Source: Phoronis australis
Lineage: Eukaryota > Phoronida > Phoronidae
Assembly: GCA_002633005.1 (NCBI GenBank)
Contig: NMRA01000095.1
Location: 373,881-437,880, forward strand
Length of the DNA: 64,000 nucleotides
Reading direction: 5' to 3'
Part shown: piece by piece, positions 1 through 11,316 of the stretch
Position numbering within the stretch: position 1 is the first letter of the stretch
How the letters are laid out: the number at the start of each line of letters is the position of its first letter
Translations under genes and position numbers: made by a program
The notes under the pieces: model-generated
Seen by the model: only the letters and a program-made list of their open reading frames with translations
What the model was told of the DNA's origin: nothing
Databases searched by the model: none

Positions 1-15
1 AGGGTGGTGTAATTA

Positions 16-101
16 TACACCCGGGTGTAGCTTTACACCCGGGAGTATTTGCGTTTATATGACACAAATACACACCGTACGTAAATATACACCCGGGTGT
101 A
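16..101. repeat. Cluster of perfect 14-bp palindromes TACACCCGGGTGTA
   Basis: The 14-bp self-complementary word TACACCCGGGTGTA occurs at 16-29 and again at 88-101, with a truncated copy (TACACCCGGGA) at 34-44. All lie within 86 bases. A dimeric factor site cluster or the end of a palindromic mobile element cut by the window edge would both look like this. No function can be assigned from the sequence alone. Confidence 0.7.
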
Positions 102-2234
102 AACATCATGTAAACGGAGCGTTAGTTGAGTCCCTATTTGGGACTGTTTCATATAACCGGGCACTGGCCCTTTAAATTCGCCAAATGAGCAAAAAGATTG
201 GGCAGGAGAGATCAGAGGAAGGGGTTGATGAGGTGGAGTGTGGGGACCTCAACATTGTTATCGTTAAAATTACCACAGTTCTTGTTGACTAACGACATGC
301 AGACGTTGTCCGTTTTTTGCCTGGGTGTTTTGGAGATTCCGTGTAACCCAACTGATTTACAAGGCGAAACATTTATTTGGATGCACCGTCAGCGAAACCA
401 TGTGGTAGCTATATCAAGCAACCTTCAACTCATTTGTTGAATTAGTATATTCGTCAGAGCACGAGTCTATCTACGAAACGTTTGATCGTAATGGAAGCAC
501 CAACCTTCATGAAGGGGAAATGTCATAGGGTAATTGACATATAAAGCGTCAGCAAATATTTCTTGTAATTAGCTACACCTGCTCCGATTTACGTTCAAAA
601 AGTCTGCTGAGAGTGTTTCTTCATCATGCGATACGCTTGTGATGCTTATGCGGCTATCGTGACGTCTCAAGAATGCAGTCGATTCATTCTGGCTGCCAGC
701 GTCTTACATTGCAATCATTATGATGTTGTCCAAAAATATGGCACGGAATCTTCACCCTTGCAGCCACCTGCCATCATGCGAACGCGCTGGCCATGCGGTT
801 AAGGTGATGGACTGCCACTTCACTGTCTTCTCCCTGCAGGGGTTCCATTCCCATCCTTGTCGGTAACTTGCATTTATGAGGTATACTATCTTTTGTTGTG
901 GGACCATGTTATAAGATGACGTTAAGCACGGAAGTACCTCAAATAATTGCTGCATTTCATGTAGTTTGCAAGCTTGTGCGACCTCTTGTGGATCATTGTT
1001 TTTGTTGTTTTGGGAGGCGGGAAAACCCGGATATTGTACCTTTAAAACCCAATAAATATAGGCCACAACATCACAGTTGCAGACGTCAGCTAATGATGTT
1101 GCCCATGGATTTTTTTTTCTGGTAAGTCATTCTTCCTGGTTAGCGTGTGTTATTTCAGTCACCATAAATTAGCAACTTCCTATGCAACAAAAATCTGTAA
1201 ACATCGAACGGCAAGGTAGTTAGAACGCTCTTAGCAGTAAGCTCATGTTATTTCCTATTTAAAAGTGGGGTGGATGAACTGATGTGGAACAAAAAAAAAA
1301 CAATGCACGTGGGGAAGGCACTATCAAAACATTCCGCGTGCTTCGTTGTGTAACCCATGGCGTTACATTATTGAGGATTCGTGTCTTCACCCTATACTTC
1401 CTAATGATCCCGAATTATACGTGAATTGTTTGCGGGCAATTGAGGAAAGTTTTGGAGAACAAAAATGAAAAGAGAATAGCCCCTGTCGTGTTTGAGTGGC
1501 TTTTTCACTTCATCATCAGATTTCATTTTATCGCTTAGGCGAACTTAAGGAGAGGCAAGCCTCGGACAGCACCAAAAAACGTTTTCGGCGTGTTTAGGAT
1601 CAACGCGGACATTTTCCTTAAGAAATTTTAGTTGCCACCCCGTTTATGAATTAATTAAGGTTAAGGTATAATTAGAGTTGGGGCCATTGCCACATTTGCG
1701 AGTTGCCGCTCGGTCTCCCCCGCCCCCCCTCCCCGTGACTGGGGTACGAACGTGTGACTACAACAGGAGCGAGCCTCGGTTTGGTGCAGTGCCCTAGTCA
1801 AAGGTAATCCGGCACCGACTATGTCGTTTTACGGCACCGCTCATAATTCCACCCAATCCCTTCCTGTGGTAATGAGCTCTTACGACGACTTCCCAGATGG
1901 CAAAAGTATTAGTTTTCTGTTAATGTAACTGACGACTAAAGTTGGTGTAGAGAATTAGGCCCAGAATCGATAAGTAATCAGGATAGGTATACTTTGTGAA
2001 GTTCAGAGAAACACCATACAAAACATTGTTTTCAGTGGGCCACTTGAAATCCGATGTAAAAGTGTACATCGTCTTTATTTCATGTGCGGTTTACACTAAT
2101 ATAAAGTTATTGATGTTTGACCTGTTGGAAAATTCTCGGTCCCTGAAGTCTTTCATACATTTGCTTATTTTAGCAGCATTCCATTGTAGTCTTGTTCTAA
2201 TGGTGGAAGAATAGGTTTGTTTCTTTACATATAG
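102..2234. other. No gene recognised
   Basis: Short open frames exist on both strands (for example around 752-1125) but none has recognisable domains or consistent splice sites. A possible small exon ends at a GTAAGT donor at 1123 and would leave phase 0, the phase needed by the next exon at 2235; it encodes too little to support. The missing upstream exons of the cysteine-module gene could lie here or left of the window. Confidence 0.4.
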
Positions 2235-2388
2235 GAATGCGGTCGGTATCCACGTGTTAGAGTCAACGTAAATGGACAGAACTGCGCAGAACTGGTCACC
2301 AGACGGAAGGCGGCGTGCTACACATATGACACAATGAGTATGGACTGTTGTGATGCGTGCATGCCTCATAAAGATGAACGCAGACCAG
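2235..2388 (+). CDS. Exon 1 seen of PLAC-like cysteine-module protein (module 1)
   Basis: Encodes one six-cysteine module of a secreted ADAMTS/papilin-like protein. The acceptor at 2233-2234 follows a pyrimidine-rich tract (TTTGTTTCTTTACATATAG) and the donor is GTAAAT at 2389. The exon enters in phase 0 and leaves in phase 1. The translation runs from ECGRYPRV through QNC and AACYTYDT to MDCCDAC, giving the order C..C..CY..CC..C shared with four further exons. This copy lacks the YGD motif and has a longer first spacer than most others. It is the only module that enters in phase 0, so it probably joins a different kind of upstream domain. PLAC-like is my reading of the cysteine pattern; no homology search was possible. 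Confidence 0.55.
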
Positions 2389-2731
2389 GTAAATTTAGAT
2401 GCGTGATCTCGTTTTATATCGGAGGTGTGAATAATGCTACATTCGGTTACCATCGGCTCCTTCAATGAATAAACCGGAACCGGCGCCATATTGATCAGTA
2501 GACCACTATCCATGAATGCAGGTGCACATGCACAGGCGGCATTTGCGAAATTGTAGACAAGTCCAAAGCTTGTTGGTTTAACATTCTAAAAATACCCAAT
2601 TTCATTAAAAAACAATGATGATTTTTAGTTGTTCCGTGGTAGTGCTTTTCTTAATAAATAGTGAAACATGCACTCATTGATACATTTTGTGGCTAATAAC
2701 AGAGTACTTTTGCCAAATTATATAATTTAAG
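2389..2731 (+). other. Intron between cysteine modules 1 and 2
   Basis: GT..AG interval in phase 1, about 340 bases, AT-rich, with nothing else recognisable. Confidence 0.5.
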
Positions 2732-2854
2732 GTTGCAAATATGGAGACCGTTCAGACGACTGTCGAAACCTGAGGGCCAACATGTGTTATAACCTCTTCA
2801 ACGGTAACCTCTGCTGTGCGAGCTGCCACGCCCTCCGCCGTCCAGATACGCCAA
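2732..2854 (+). CDS. PLAC-like cysteine module exon (module 2)
   Basis: A 123-base exon with phase 1 at both ends. The acceptor is TTTAAG at 2726-2731 and the donor is GTGAGT at 2855. It encodes GCKYGDRSDDC, then ANMCYNLF, then LCCASC, followed by a basic linker (HALRRPDTP). This is one complete six-cysteine module: C1-x8-C2, then CY, then CCxSC. The CCxSC ending matches the PLAC domain found at the C terminus of ADAMTS proteases, ADAMTS-like proteins, papilin and lacunin, which act in extracellular matrix. It is very like modules 3-5 in the GxYGD start and in exon phase, consistent with duplication of a symmetric exon. Confidence 0.65.
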
Positions 2855-3863
2855 GTGAGTGTCACGCGACGTCTTGTTTGCGTACCTGCAGGTGAACTGC
2901 ATTGCTGTATTGTTTTGAATGTGGTGACAAAGCGCAGTTCTGTCGGAAACTCATACTGTGTCAGTTAGGCTTACGAGACGCAAAATAAACGGCTTTGTAG
3001 TTGCGACACTTATCCGCCGATATCAAAAAATCAGCAACTCTAGTTAATTCCATTACAGAGGGTAGCAAACCTTGTTTCATTCTATTTATGACCAGATAAC
3101 GTAAAGCTTAAAATATAACGACTAAATTGCTGCAAAAGCTTCAAATAAACTTGAAAACTCCTTTCAAAATGTGATTAATCCACAAGTAGGACTAGGGTTG
3201 GTTTTTGGCGCATTAATTGACGGCTTTGGGGAGAAGCCGTTCATAGTCTTCGAACTAAAAAGTGATGAAAAGGGGAGGAAGTTAAAAGGTTTTTCGGTGA
3301 ATGAAGCTTTTCCGCCTGTCTCTAAATAGAAATTTTAATTGTACGATATCGGACAGAACTGGTTTTGAGCGAAATCGTCAAAATAGTATAGTATCCATTT
3401 TGCCGGCTCCCCGTCACGATCCCAAAGAATCACGTGACAATGCGATCGCTTAACACTTATTTCAATTCATTACACTTGCTGCCTAAGAATCATTTTCTAG
3501 TCCTTTCTGCCTTTCTGCTTAAACCTGTAACTTAAACATAAATTATTAGAAACAAGCTCGTGGTACTTGGCGCTTAGCCACATACACGCACAAAGCACAA
3601 TTACAGATGGTCTGTAATCAAGGGTGTGGAAACGATTCCGTGGTAGCGCCTTTACAATTGCGTAAACCGCCGGAAGTTCCGTACCAGCAAATACCAAACA
3701 CGCGCTACAAGTTTCATACCCATTAAACTCCACTGACACATCGAAATATTCCGTACTTGGGTACTAAACTCCATACCTGGTGACCACACTCCAGTGGTGA
3801 ACTATCCGGGACGTGGGGTACCTGTATGAAATTTGTACCAAGGGTCTGCGGTTTGTTAGTCCG

Positions 3864-4018
3864 CCGGGCGTGCGTTCAGTAGACGCTAGGACCTACGCTA
3901 GGACCTAGCAAAAAGCTAGTCAAGGTCACGTGCTCTTATTTAAAATACACGGTAATATCTCGCGTAATCTCGCAAAGTCTTGCAAGCTAGGTCCTAGCGT
4001 TACTGAACGGGAGGCGGG
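3864..4018 (-). mobile_element. Short TIR element (MITE), copy A, inverted
   Basis: The ends are near-perfect inverted repeats: CGTTCAGTAGACGCTAGG on the left (3873) and CCTAGCGTTACTGAACG on the right (ending 4009), with looser GC-rich flanks beyond. There is no open frame. Its reverse complement matches the copies at 9132 and 9286 along the whole length, including an internal ACGTGA word. The subterminal ACGCTAGGACCT word is doubled, as in copy B. It lies in the same intron as the other two copies, in the opposite orientation. The superfamily cannot be named because no clear target-site duplication is visible. Confidence 0.75.
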
Positions 4019-6446
4019 ATCATAGCCAGTAGAATTTAGAGCATGCGCGCACCCAGCCTCAAAAATGGGGTACTCGAATTTTGAGTATGTGGACTTTTTA
4101 CTAAGATTCACTGAGTACGTTCAGGGCTATGAATTGTGCATTCGCCGAATTATAGCTGTTGCCTTCTTAGTGGACTTTTATCTCATTTTCTACTTTTTTA
4201 GAAGTTTTTGTTTCTCCGAGGCGGACCTTTTTGCCCACTTCGCCAAATGGGAGGAGGGCTCATTCGAAATAATTAATTCATGCATATTCAAATTTGTTCA
4301 AAGAGTTGTTTCATGTCTAAGCTAGACGTGGAGATTGCCAGCATGCTCTGAGACGAGTGATCCAGTTTAACACCCTGAACTGTCTGTATTCACTTATGTT
4401 ATTAACTCCATTAGTTTCAATCGCTTGCAATAAAACAACAAACTAACACATTCTGTTTGGTGTGGTTGTACGTGTTGACAACTAGATTCATTTTCCACAG
4501 TAAACCAAACAGTTGTTTGTCTGCTCCTGAAAAAGTCTAGAGTGTCGTCTTTTATTAGTCAATATGCCACGCGTGACCTCTGACATGTCGAGATTAGACT
4601 ACTCTATAATATCTTCCTGACTTCAGGGCTTTTCCGAACAGTTAGAATGTGAACGGAATCAACGGAAAGTCTCCAGATTCCCTTAGCGATACAATACTAT
4701 TTTTCAAAATACTGGAATTTCGTTTTCCAGGTTTCCGATGGATGTTATCTCAAAAAAGTACACGCAACCTCATATACATCGGTCAATGAGATGGCTGACC
4801 ATGCTGTTTCAAGCAGGTTCCCACGCATTGAAATCCCAAAAATGTCGATCATCCTTTTACCGCGCGGTTTTGTTACTGTTTACACGTGTGCAAAGAAAGT
4901 GGCTTTTTGCTAACTTGAATTAATCAATATTTCCACGTGCTTCGACCAACATAATAATTGAAATTGTCTGTCAACCGTATAATGCCAAGGCGAAAAGCAT
5001 AGTCGATCGTCATTTGAACGCCATTCACGATATAGCATTTTAGAACACGTTGCAAATTCGATCTCATCAGTCTCGTTCCCGCTTATTCAGATAAGAAAAG
5101 ATTTCCGGGTTTGATAAGAACTGACTGTTCATATTCCTACATCAAATCAAACCCGTGAAGGTTGCTTGCGAGGCAGGATAGTTTTAGCCGCCAAAGCACT
5201 GTAGACTTCGTTGGTCCGATTCAGGCGTTTTGTTGCAACTAATTTCAGTTCAAATAATTAACGGATAAGAAAACGTTGTACTGGAGGAGCAAATACTCCT
5301 TCCTGTCAGTGCAGAATTTTGTTTTGAAAGCAGCCGATGCCGAGACCAAAAAATTCAGTGAAATGTCTTCGACTAGTCACGGGATTTTGAGTGTTTTTAT
5401 AGGGTCAGTCCAAATGAACGTACTTTTCCCTTGTCGTGCTCTGTTGGTAGCTTCTAATTCGAATTAAATATTGGCACTTCAGTTCTTCACAATTGAATCG
5501 GCCAACAATAAACGCACAGCGATAATTTAATTGACTTATGGTTTGATTTTCCTTAACGATGGCCACATTGTGCGACGTATTGGACACGTTTATGAGGAAA
5601 GTATGCTCAGAGAGCTAATTATGAACCTTGCGGGCACTTTTGTATAGATTCTGAAAACACACCCAATCAGCAAGCGCACTTCATACAGACTAAAATTTTG
5701 GGTTTACCATCTCGCTGTCGAACCATGCCACGTAGTCCTACACACGTGACACCGCTACACGGATATAGGAAGCGGGGGTCCCCTTCAAGCATGAACCTTC
5801 AAGCATGGCATATCAAATCCACCAGTGTGAGGTCATGACATTGTGTCTCGCAAATAACCTATTACCTATTTCATTTACGTGCGCTTGACAAAACTGAATA
5901 ATATTGCAGCACCCCCCGCCCCTCCTGTTTGAAGACACGTACGACAGTGCTGTCTGTTTGAATTGCACACTCTCTAAACTCGCGGTGTACTTGTCGATTC
6001 TCCAAAGAACAGCAACAGAGCAGGGGTCTTTCTCATGAAAAGTAACTTAAAACGAAAATTTGGTCTTCCGTTTCTACTTCATTACCAATGAAGACCGAGA
6101 ACGGGAGGCATGGCCCCTAGTGTGTCCCCCTCAACGTGGCTACCCCTGTGTTCAGTCCAATACAGCTTCGCGTATGTGATCAAAGAGCTTCAGTGAATTT
6201 TATTCGAGTCGTTCTTAGCATACCATGAATAGCTCTAAAGGAAGGTTATAGTGGAGTATTTGGCATGATATGCATATCGAAGGTGTTGGCCCTTTTGCTG
6301 ATTGCATGTGAAAAAACTGCCGTGTTGAACGAGCAGCTCACGAGGGTGCGTCGCACGCTGACTCCGAGTCGCCTCCCATCATGTCACGAATCATGTGTAT
6401 AAACCACTGGCTTACATCAAGTGTGTTTGTTTCATTTTATTTCTGC

Positions 6447-6476
6447 CTGAAGATGACCCATAACCGGGCTCGAAAC
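6447..6476 (+). ncRNA. Hammerhead-ribozyme-like core motif
   Basis: CTGAAGA at 6447-6453 fits the CUGANGA box of hammerhead ribozymes, and GAAAC follows at 6472-6476 after an 18-base stretch with a possible CCC/GGG helix. Penelope-like and other retroelements carry hammerheads with this layout. Stem II pairing is imperfect and stems I and III are not obvious, so this may be a decayed copy or chance. Confidence 0.2.
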
Positions 6477-8841
6477 TCTGGTTTTCATTATACATTTTAG
6501 TTATGTCTCTTGGTGATCCGTTCTATCGTTGTTTATTTGGAGGATCTACAAATAACCCATGAATTTGAGAGAGTGTGTTTTGAAGTTGTGTCTTTACCTA
6601 GTTGAGGATGCCAAACAGTCGTGTGTTGGGGCATAGGCGCATGCGTAGTCGCCGTGCACCACCTTCAGTTTTGACTCACCGTAAATTAGTAACGATACGC
6701 TGGTTTTGCGTTTCGATACCCGGCGTTTGTATACGTTACAATAGGCCTACAGGACAGGTCCTTCTGCGTCTACTACCTGAACTAAAGATTTGATACTAGT
6801 TTTTATTGGCAAAGTAAGTTGTGCATACGTGTAGATTACGATACATAGGAAAATTAATACTGCAACACTAACACTGTCACCTGTGTTCTGCTCCAAAGAA
6901 AAACAATATCTGCATTGGTGTTTCTACATTTCAAAAGTAAAACACATACGTACTTGACGCGACTAGAGTAATGTGTTAAGTGTTGAGAGGTCAACACTGA
7001 GGTAAAAAGAAAATTTATTATTTTTTTTATTATATCTTGTTGTAAAAAGTGTGTTATTGTATGTTCTTTGACTTTCTGCTAAGAGACGTTTGGAAAAAGC
7101 ACGAGCCCCAGCGCAGTCATAATTATCACGCAATGACACTTGTGTCTATTCGCCAATTATTCTTGAACTTCTGAACTTATGTATTTTCTGACGAAAGCAA
7201 AATCAAACCAAAGAACCTGTGACTCTGAAACACATTGGCCAATTCACCTTCTCAGTACAAATGAACGTCCAAACGTGCTGCGTTGATTCGTTGTCCTTCG
7301 GGCACATACCTGCCTCTAAATTTAGCACTGCTGCAACTAATCGCAAAGTGGGTACTTTAGATCTAAGTGTAATCATTGACTTTTTTTAAACAGTAACGGT
7401 GCCCCAAAAGTGTACACAGTACGATGACAACAAATTCCGCGTGAAAGAAATCATAAAAACTCATGTAATATGAGAAATGGTTGACGTAAATGTTTCAATC
7501 TTGATGGAAAAGATTTTTCGTTAAGATAAATACAAACACGTCCGCTACATTATCGGATACCCGCGTCACCTATCGGATTTCATTGCTGTTACATCTACAG
7601 TTCTCCATGTGAATAACACTATTCATTTTGACACATCTGTGAACCATGACTACCGTGTTCAATTAGACAGGATTGATGTATTTGCCAGATTTCATTTTGA
7701 AACCATTGAATGCTTTTGACAAACATCGTGGGCAGCAAATTCTCCTCAAAGTCATTTGAAATACAAGAGCAACCCAAATGCATAACAATGTTGGCGGTTA
7801 ATTTTTGTTGTGTAGGCGTTCATTTTATTTCCCTGTTCTTGAAGCTTTCGCTGTCGTGAATCAGTTTGTGTTGTTGTGCGAGTCCAATGTTAGTTTTATG
7901 AGCAAGCTTGCTAGTTGGTCTGTGAATTTAATCAAATACCTAACAAAACTATTAAAGTGAACCCTGTAAAAGTTAATATTTTACGAAAGCATGACGTGTT
8001 TTTAAGAATATGTCTTTTGACCTGATACCAACTCTGTCACTGATTGGGTCTTGTTAGTATAATTCCACTTGGAAGAAAAATGTGATCACAGTAAAATAAC
8101 AGTGCCAATAACCGACGACCAGATCTTTGTTGGTATGACTATTTAATATGAAATCTCAACTACTTGGTCTCACTTTTATAATTTTTTCTTTTTCTTTTTG
8201 CTCGTGAAGTTTTCTTTTCTTTTTAAATCGTAGATCTCTTAAATACATATTGTTGCATAACCTCATGGAAAGTTAGAACATTCTAAAAAGAATTCCTAAC
8301 AACACTTTGGAGAACAGTGCTTAAAATAGTTTGAAAGTTTCGGAGATATGATGTTTCGAAATTATCGACATTTTGAATTTTTCTAAGGGTTGGGAAAACT
8401 CTAAAAGTTGTTATACTATTAATGTTGAATTTATTAGAGTTTTGGTATTTAAAAACATTTTCATCCTCATCCGATCTTGAATTGTTGCCGAATGAGCTGG
8501 CAATTCAAGTCATGCGAAATTTTCGAATCCACAATTTTAATTTAGGCCGGAGTTGGACAAATCCAAGAAACTGTGATAAGCATCTTCATTTGGTCTCCAT
8601 GTTCTTGTTGGTAATTGAAATAGAATCCTATCGTGGTATGAGATCGCTCTGTGAGAGTAAAATGCCTAATTCAATTTCCGTTCTAGCTAAACAGTGGGAA
8701 ATGCAGTTTTAACCTCAGTGACTTAGCATACTAATTGGTGTCTTAGGTATTGTCTAAATTACTAGAGGTTTGTCAAAGCGACTCATGATTGGAGACCAAA
8801 TTGTTAGTGGCTCAAATGGAAACCAACTTTTTTATCAATAA

Positions 8842-8967
8842 CAGATAAAATCGAAAGAAGACTGTGCCAATGGCTACCAGGCCAAGCTGGACTGCCTACT
8901 GGCGATGTTGGATGGTTGTGTGCTATGCCACGACGTTAGTGGGGCGGAGTTTTATAAGGAAACATAA
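8842..8967 (+). pseudogene. Possible decayed cysteine module or orphan coding fragment
   Basis: A 41-codon open stretch reads KEDCANGYQAKLDC, then MLDGCVLCHDVSG, and ends at TAA. The spacing C-x9-C-x7-C is close to the first three cysteines of the module at 9696 (C-x8-C-x7-C), but the CCxxC ending is missing. An AG at 8859-8860 would give the phase-1 entry used by the real modules; no good donor follows. It sits in the right place to be a dead module exon, but it could equally be a transposon gene fragment. Confidence 0.25.
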
Positions 8968-9131
8968 AGTTCTAATCCTGGGCGTAGATAAGGGGGGTAG
9001 CGACAGCAGTTTCCCCTCTGCCTCTTCGCTCACCACCCAGTTTTACCTCGAAGCCTATGCCAAGCAGTTTTACCGCATCCACCTCATCGATACCCCTTTT
9101 ACCTCAGCCTGCGCCGCCCTCCAGTCGACAT

Positions 9132-9289
9132 CGGCCTCTCGTTCAGTAACGCTAAGGACCTCGCTAAAAAGCAAGACTTCGCGAGATTACGTGAGAAATT
9201 GTCGTGTATTCTGAATGAGAACACGTGACTTTGACTAGCTTTTAGCTAGGTCCTAGCGTAGGTCCTAGCGTCTACTGAACACACGCCGG
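9132..9289 (+). mobile_element. Short TIR element (MITE), copy B
   Basis: Begins CGGCCTCTCGTTCAGTAACG and ends GCGTCTACTGAACACACGCC plus GG. The inner inverted repeats are CGTTCAGTAACGCTA(A)GGACCT and its partner near 9245-9280. It contains the shared core with GCGAGATTACGTGAGA and an E-box CACGTG. The AGGTCCTAGCGT word is doubled at the right end, as in copy A. It abuts copy C, sharing CCGG at 9286-9289, so B and C form a head-to-tail pair. Confidence 0.75.
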
Positions 9290-9431
9290 CCTCCCGTTCA
9301 GTAACGCTAGGACCTCGCTAAAAAGCAAGACTTCGCGAGATTACGTGAGATATTGCCGTGCATTTTAAATGAGAACACGTGACTTTGACTAGGTTTTAGC
9401 TAGGTCCTAGCGTCTACTGAACGCACGCCGG
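9286..9431 (+). mobile_element. Short TIR element (MITE), copy C
   Basis: Tandem neighbour of copy B in the same orientation, with ends CCGGCCTCCCGTTCAGTAAC and CTACTGAACGCACGCCGG. The internal sequence is nearly the same as B, including the CACGTG E-box. The subterminal AGGTCCTAGCGT word is single here instead of double, which accounts for most of the length difference. No coding capacity. Confidence 0.75.
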
Positions 9432-9695
9432 GTTTAACCCTCCCTGAACAACAACAGTTTTGCTTCCGCCATGCTTTTGTTGCTTTAGACTCGGGAGAAG
9501 CTGCCTCTAACTTGATGAGGGAGGGCACTCCCACCCCAGCATCACACTCCTATGCAAATGTATAATTGATAACCAAGTAGCCAAGGCGTTGTTTTCAAAA
9601 TTCAAGCTCTTACAACGGGACGTACAAAACCTATTCAAAACTGACGCTCCGCTTTAATCCTCCTTCAAATCGTCTTTCAAGTTGTCTCTTTCCAG

Positions 9696-9812
9696 ATTGC
9701 TTGTATGGAGATAAAGCCGACTGGTGTCGATCAATCCAGCCAGGCCGATGTTACCTGAACGACCACGTGTGTTGCCAAACTTGTCGTCACTACAAAAGGG
9801 ATAACGCACCAG
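9696..9812 (+). CDS. PLAC-like cysteine module exon (module 3)
   Basis: A 117-base exon, phase 1 to phase 1. The acceptor follows TTGTCTCTTTCCAG (ending 9695), a strong pyrimidine tract, and the donor is GTAAAT at 9813. It encodes CLYGDKADWC, IQPGRCYLND and HVCCQTCRHYKRD, with all six cysteines in the order C1-x8-C2-x7-C3-x6-CC-x2-C. The split codon completes with the A left by module 2 to give N before the first cysteine. This is the shortest and most regular copy of the array. The role is likely extracellular; the gene name is unknown. Confidence 0.65.
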
Positions 9813-10370
9813 GTAAATTTCCATTTTTTCGAGATAATCGAAGCTTTATGACCAAATGCACTTCGTTGTATTTATTTTTTTGGGGTTCCATGTCGAATTT
9901 TGGAACAACGGGAAACCTCGAACAAGACATATTCAAATACCTTTTTTCAGTCTTTGAAGTACGTACCCGAATACGCGCGTTTTAGGCTCACGAGCCTTTG
10001 TGTGCAGAAGTGTCTACATCGAAATTTAGGCGTATGTGCTTACATGATAAACAGTTGAGTAAAACCAAGGAATGTTTTGCTTAAAATAGCTTGACAAATC
10101 CTTTACACAAGTTGGCAATGACATGTTGACGTGAGTTTGCCGTTTAAATAAGAAGTACTGAGAGGTTGGACAAAACACACAAAAACACCCAGTTTGATAG
10201 GTATGCACATGATAGTGAAATTTAGGCGCAGGCGCATATGCCCTAGCCACCGTACGTTGCCATTTTTGACAAACGCACGATTTTGAATATTCGCGTATAC
10301 ACGGTACTAGGTTCTCTTCAACATCGTTTCAATGTTTATTACCAACTGAAAGGTCAAATTCTCCCTACAG
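9813..10370 (+). other. Intron between modules 3 and 4
   Basis: Phase-1 GT..AG interval of about 560 bases; AT-rich, no other features seen. Confidence 0.5.
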
Positions 10371-10499
10371 GTTGTGAGTATGGAGACCGGATGATTTGTG
10401 ACGCTGTACTCGGTAAAAGAAACTTGTGTTACCGTCAAGACGTCCAGTATAATTGCTGTGCTTCCTGCCCGCGCGTCAAGATAGCATCGAGCAACCCTG
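10371..10499 (+). CDS. PLAC-like cysteine module exon (module 4)
   Basis: A 129-base exon, phase 1 to phase 1. The acceptor follows AAATTCTCCCTACAG (ending 10370) and the donor is GTATGT at 10500. It encodes GCEYGDRMIC, then RNLCYRQDVQYN, then CCASCPRVK and a short linker. Cysteine order is C1-x7-C2-x9-C3-x8-CC-x2-C. It shares GCxYGD with modules 2 and 5 and CCASC with module 2. The symmetric phase means the exon could be gained or skipped without shifting the frame. Confidence 0.65.
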
Positions 10500-10541
10500 G
10501 TATGTGTACGTGCATGTGAATGAGCGTGATCTTGAAAGGCA

Positions 10542-10565
10542 CCCCCCCCCCCCAAAAAAAAAAAA
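10542..10565 (+). repeat. Homopolymer junction C12-A12
   Basis: Twelve C followed by twelve A inside the intron after module 4. The exact lengths are prone to sequencing error. Confidence 0.85.
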
Positions 10566-11316
10566 TACAAGCATTTGTTTTCTCAGATCGCATGAGATCA
10601 TAAAAAACGAAGTAACATTTCAAACTAAATACAAAACAGACGCGTGTCACATCACGAGAACGAATAAGCGGCGCCGAATCCAATATTGCTGTTATTTGCA
10701 GTCAGAATGGATTCCAACGGAAATATTTTGTTTCTGCTTTATCAGACTGCATCAAGCAGGTTACAAGAGGTTGCCAACGAGAGACTGCGCGGAGAATTAA
10801 CGTTGAGCCTTTTAGTTGTTTTTTAGTTGAAAATGGGGAAGAAAGGTAAAATTGTATGTCGAACATAAAATAGAAGTAACTGGTGAAGAAAACGGGCACT
10901 ATTTGTTTAGCTTCAACCCGGGGGTTCTCTCAAAATAATATATAGGGATGTTTCTCTGCGCTGTCAAAATCTAGAGCAACGCAATACCTTAATAGCCGGA
11001 AAATGGGCGTCCGGAGTCAATACCCAGTGATAAACTAAATGATGAAAAGCCTTGCCTCGAGACAACAGACTGATTTCGCCACTTCTTCCGTTTGTCTTAC
11101 CCGAGATAATACCTCAAAGCCGCCAAGTACCACTGGATATCTCCGAGACGATACCTGAAGGAAATAAAACATCCATCCCACTTTGAAGCGTATCAATTCC
11201 TACAAACCCTTTCAATGAGAGAGCCCCGGGACCCTTCAGTTTTTGTTCTACCTCATGTGCAAAGGGCGCAAAAGTCTTCCAAAGCGGACAGTTAAGTTCA
11301 TATATTTTCATTACAG

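Larger units (their letters stand above)
2855..9695 (+). other. 6.8-kb intron between modules 2 and 3
   Basis: The phase-1 interval holds an inverted MITE copy (3864-4018), a hammerhead-like core (6447-6476), a cysteine-rich open segment (8842-8967) and two further MITE copies (9132-9431). Elsewhere it is AT-rich, with a T-rich patch near 7021-7040, and I see no other coding segment. A further open segment after the MITE pair (9433-9569, including VALDSGEAASNL) is unexplained. Confidence 0.5.

Noticed and set aside
752-1125. Overlapping open frames on both strands
   Set aside because: No module-type cysteine pattern and no domain; the cysteine run HCFCCFG lacks the spacing of the real modules.
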